In this document: positions 61,803 through 64,000 of the stretch, piece after piece | Layout: each line of letters begins with the position of its first letter | Numbering within the stretch: position 1 is the first letter of the stretch | Origin: Saccharospirillum sp035704555 | GTDB taxonomy: Bacteria; Pseudomonadota; Gammaproteobacteria; Pseudomonadales; Natronospirillaceae | Direction: 5' to 3' | NCBI GenBank assembly: GCA_035704555.1 | Contig: DASSWT010000226.1 | Coordinates: 5,254 to 69,253 of the forward strand | DNA length: 64,000 bases | Program-made: the position numbers and the translations under genes | Notes under the pieces: model-generated | Told to the model about the DNA's origin: nothing | Seen by the model: the letters and a program-made list of their open reading frames with translations, nothing else | Databases searched by the model: none

Positions 61803-63605
61803 TCAGCTATCCACTTTCAAAATGGCCAGAAAGGCGTCCTGCGGGATCGATACGGAACCGACCTGTTTCATCCGCTTTTTGCCTTCTTTCTGACGTTGCA
61901 ATAACTTTTTCTTACGGCTGACATCGCCGCCGTAACACTTTGCGGTCACGTTTTTGCGCAGCGCCTTAACGGTGGTACGAGCAACAACCTGATTACCAAT
62001 GGCTGCCTGCACCGCTACATCAAACATCTGACGGGGAATCAGCTCTTTCATTTTCTCACACAGCGAACGACCGCGACGCTGAACATGATCGCGGTGCATG
62101 ATAACCGCCAGTGCATCCACCCTGTCCCCGTTAACCAGCACATCGAGCCGGGTCAGGTCTGAGGCTTCAAACCGGTCGAAAGCGAAATCCAGAGAGGCGA
62201 AGCCACGGCTGACCGATTTGAGCCGGTCAAAGAAGTCCATCACGATTTCGGCCATGGGCAAATCGTATTCCAGCGATACCTGGCCACCCAGGAACTGCAT
62301 GTCGCGCTGTACGCCCCGTTTTTCCACACAGAGGGTAATGACATTGCCGACGTGCTCCTGAGGCACCAGGATTGACGCCCGGACAATGGGTTCCCGGAAC
62401 TCTTCAATATTGTTGACGGCAGGCAGTTTGGACGGGTTATCAACGAAAATGACCTCGCCGTCTGTTTTCATGATCTCATACACCACGGTCGGGGCCGTGA
62501 TGATCAGATCCAGATCATACTCGCGCTCAAGACGCTCCTGGATGATCTCCATGTGCAACATGCCAAGGAAGCCACAGCGGAACCCGAAGCCGAGTGCATC
62601 GGAACTTTCGGGTTCGTAGAACAGGCTGGCATCGTTCAGGCTGAGCTTTTCAAGCGCGGTGCGGAAGTCTTCGTAGTCGTCGGCCGATACCGGGAACAGG
62701 CCGGCATAGACCTGGGGCTTGCTCTTCTTAAAGCCGGGAACGGCGGCGACATTTGGTGTAGTGGACAGGGTAATGGTATCCCCGACCGGTGCACCGCGAA
62801 TTTCCTTGATGGACGCACAGATAAAACCGACCTCGCCGGCTCTGAGCCGGTTCTTCTCAGCCATTTTGGGTGTAAAGATACCAAGCTTGTCGACCACATG
62901 AATGCGACCGGTGCTCTTGATAATAATCTTGTCACCCTTGTTCAGGGTACCGTGACGAACCCGAACCAATGACACCACACCCAGGTAGTTATCAAACCAG
63001 GAGTCGATGATCAGCGCCTGCAGGTCGCCATCGAGGTTTCCTTCAGGCGGTGGAATTCGCTCAATCAGCTGTTCCAGTACATCCTCGATACCCAGGCCAC
63101 TTTTGGCCGAGGCGTGAACCGCATCATGCGCGTCGATGCCAATGATTTCTTCAATTTCCTGGGCTACCCGGTCAGGTTCTGCCTGGGGCAGGTCCATCTT
63201 GTTCAGCACCGGCACAACTTCCAGGCCCTGTTCGATAGCGGTATAGCAGTTGGCCACTGACTGGGCTTCAACGCCCTGAGCCGCATCCACGACCAGCAGC
63301 GCCCCTTCACAGGCAAACAGTGATCGGGAAACTTCATAGGCGAAGTCAACGTGCCCGGGTGTATCGATGAAATTCAGCTGATAGGTTTTGCCATTGCGCG
63401 CCTTGTAATCCAGGGTCACGCTCTGTGCCTTGATGGTGATGCCCCGCTCACGCTCCAGATCCATGGAATCCAGCACCTGCTCGGCCATTTCGCGCTGTGT
63501 CAGGCCGCCACACACCTGAATAAAGCGGTCTGCCAGTGTGGATTTGCCATGGTCGATATGGGCGATGATGGAGAAATTACGAATGTGGGAGAGATCACTG
63601 CTCAC
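61803..63605 (-). CDS. lepA: Elongation factor 4 (LepA)
   Basis: 600 residues. GTPase motifs are IAHIDHGKSTLADR, DTPGHVDF and NKMDLP. Domains II and III, a V-like domain and the unique LepA C-terminus (YGGDVSRKKKLLQRQKEGKK) follow. It acts on ribosomes, possibly in back-translocation or initiation quality. The start is GTG at 63605 without a clear Shine-Dalgarno. It is followed closely by lepB. Confidence 0.97.
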   Translation of the reverse strand: MSSDLSHIRNFSIIAHIDHGKSTLADRFIQVCGGLTQREMAEQVLDSMDLERERGITIKAQSVTLDYKARNGKTYQLNFIDTPGHVDFAYEVSRSLFACEGALLVVDAAQGVEAQSVANCYTAIEQGLEVVPVLNKMDLPQAEPDRVAQEIEEIIGIDAHDAVHASAKSGLGIEDVLEQLIERIPPPEGNLDGDLQALIIDSWFDNYLGVVSLVRVRHGTLNKGDKIIIKSTGRIHVVDKLGIFTPKMAEKNRLRAGEVGFICASIKEIRGAPVGDTITLSTTPNVAAVPGFKKSKPQVYAGLFPVSADDYEDFRTALEKLSLNDASLFYEPESSDALGFGFRCGFLGMLHMEIIQERLEREYDLDLIITAPTVVYEIMKTDGEVIFVDNPSKLPAVNNIEEFREPIVRASILVPQEHVGNVITLCVEKRGVQRDMQFLGGQVSLEYDLPMAEIVMDFFDRLKSVSRGFASLDFAFDRFEASDLTRLDVLVNGDRVDALAVIMHRDHVQRRGRSLCEKMKELIPRQMFDVAVQAAIGNQVVARTTVKALRKNVTAKCYGGDVSRKKKLLQRQKEGKKRMKQVGSVSIPQDAFLAILKVDS

Positions 63606-63673
63606 AGAAGCAAATACTCAGTATAAAAATGGGGTCGCGAGTTTAAACCATTTGACCTGTGAAAACCATGACA

Positions 63674-63701
63674 GGCCCGGCCGGTGGTAACCGGTCGGGC
63701 C
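63674..63701 (-). terminator. GC-rich hairpin between mucD and lepA
   Basis: A 12-bp stem (GGCCCGGCCGGT with ACCGGTCGGGCC, one mismatch) has a 4-base loop. On the minus strand it is followed by TGTCATGGTTTTC. It may attenuate or end mucD transcription before lepA. Confidence 0.45.
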
Positions 63702-63744
63702 TTGAAGGAGGCTCGCGTGAATTGTTCAGCGCCTCCCCGGTGTC

Positions 63745-64000
63745 TTACTCGGTGGGAATGGCCAGATAGACGATGTTGGTACCGCGCAAAATCCTGACCG
63801 CTACCGCACCATTTTGCGGTAGTTCGCGCACGATACGATCAAAGTCCTCTTTGTTTCGAACAAAGGAGCCACCCATCATGGTGATGATATCACCATTGAG
63901 CAGGCCCGCTTCCTCAGCCGGACCAGGCAGCACCTCCTCTACAACAACCCCGTCGCGATCCTCAGCGTTGGCGACAACAATGTTCAGCGAATTGTCTGAT
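63745..64000 (-). CDS. mucD: MucD/DegP-type periplasmic serine protease, C-terminal part
   Basis: Only the last 84 residues or so are in the window; the frame stays open to base 64000 and the 5' part lies beyond. GVVVEEVLPGPAEEAGLLNG and GDIITMMGGSFVRNKEDF are a PDZ domain, ending with VRILRGTNIVYLAIPTE. This is the second PDZ domain of Do/DegP proteases. The place upstream of lepA-lepB is that of mucD in pseudomonads. Protease motifs are not visible here. Confidence 0.8.
   Translation of the reverse strand, partial: SDNSLNIVVANAEDRDGVVVEEVLPGPAEEAGLLNGDIITMMGGSFVRNKEDFDRIVRELPQNGAVAVRILRGTNIVYLAIPTE

Noticed and set aside
63606..63640. TATACT as the -10 of a lepA promoter on the minus strand
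   Set aside because: No acceptable -35 lies at the right distance, and it would give an almost leaderless message.

Overview
The window is a chromosomal segment of a gammaproteobacterium with fairly high GC (high 50s percent by eye). Gene orders match the Pseudomonas/Oceanospirillales type: hisC-hisD-hisG-murA-ibaG-mlaC facing kdsD-lptC-lptA-lptB-rpoN-hpf-ptsN-rapZ-ptsO; miaB-phoH-ybeY-corC; rplU-rpmA-obg-proB; ssb-MFS-uvrA; cysM-relA-mazG beside barA; and mucD-lepA-lepB-DUF4845-rnc-era-recO-acpS. I cannot name the genus. No phage, insertion sequence, CRISPR array, rRNA or tRNA gene is visible. Almost every reading frame is an intact housekeeping gene.

Layout. 1-8.9 kb: end of cysN, a NIF3-like protein, a maltodextrin glucosidase, histidine biosynthesis, murA, ibaG and mlaC. 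9.1-17.6 kb (+): lipopolysaccharide transport, sigma-54, the nitrogen phosphotransferase genes, a magnesium transporter and a ribosome assembly factor. 17.6-18.9 kb: an ECF sigma factor with its ChrR-type zinc anti-sigma factor and a likely self-promoter. 19-26 kb: a respiratory FAD/Fe-S 2-hydroxyacid (D-lactate type) dehydrogenase with a divergent GntR regulator, elaA, riboflavin synthase, a Bax-like glucosaminidase and an MFS carrier. 26-32.8 kb: DUF1820, miaB, phoH-ybeY-corC and fumC. 32.8-46.4 kb: an RND exporter, a membrane methyltransferase, tag, proB, obg, L27/L21, ispB, a PilZ protein, an unknown protein plus an RmlD-like protein, ssb and an MFS carrier. 47-64 kb: uvrA, mazG, relA, cysM, barA and the acpS to mucD cluster.

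Main unusual feature. Eight long intergenic palindromes (A-H) occur at 28.4-28.7, 39.2-39.6, 46.55-46.95, 50.7-50.9 and 53.35-53.53 kb. Each has a variable but self-complementary arm of 20-30 bp closing a core of two short hairpins. The hairpins are usually capped by ATGGAT on one strand, and the core has conserved CTAGGC and ACGCCGRC segments. Complete copies are bounded by an 18-bp outer repeat, CTCAAGTTTCGGAGTTCG and its complement. Arm mismatches are almost always G-U pairs when read on one and the same strand of the element. The arms differ between copies but remain paired, and one core hairpin changes C-G to U-A in step. This points to a structured RNA, or a palindrome family selected as single strand. 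Six copies lie 19-190 bp upstream of a gene in sense orientation (phoH, obg, the MFS gene, uvrA, mazG, relA). Three pairs have the same back-to-back arrangement. At uvrA, a good LexA box lies between copies E and F, so F would sit in the uvrA leader.

Several usually conserved neighbours are missing from otherwise standard clusters: mlaFED and mlaB, kdsC, pdxJ, rlmD (copy H lies at its place), lnt and algW.
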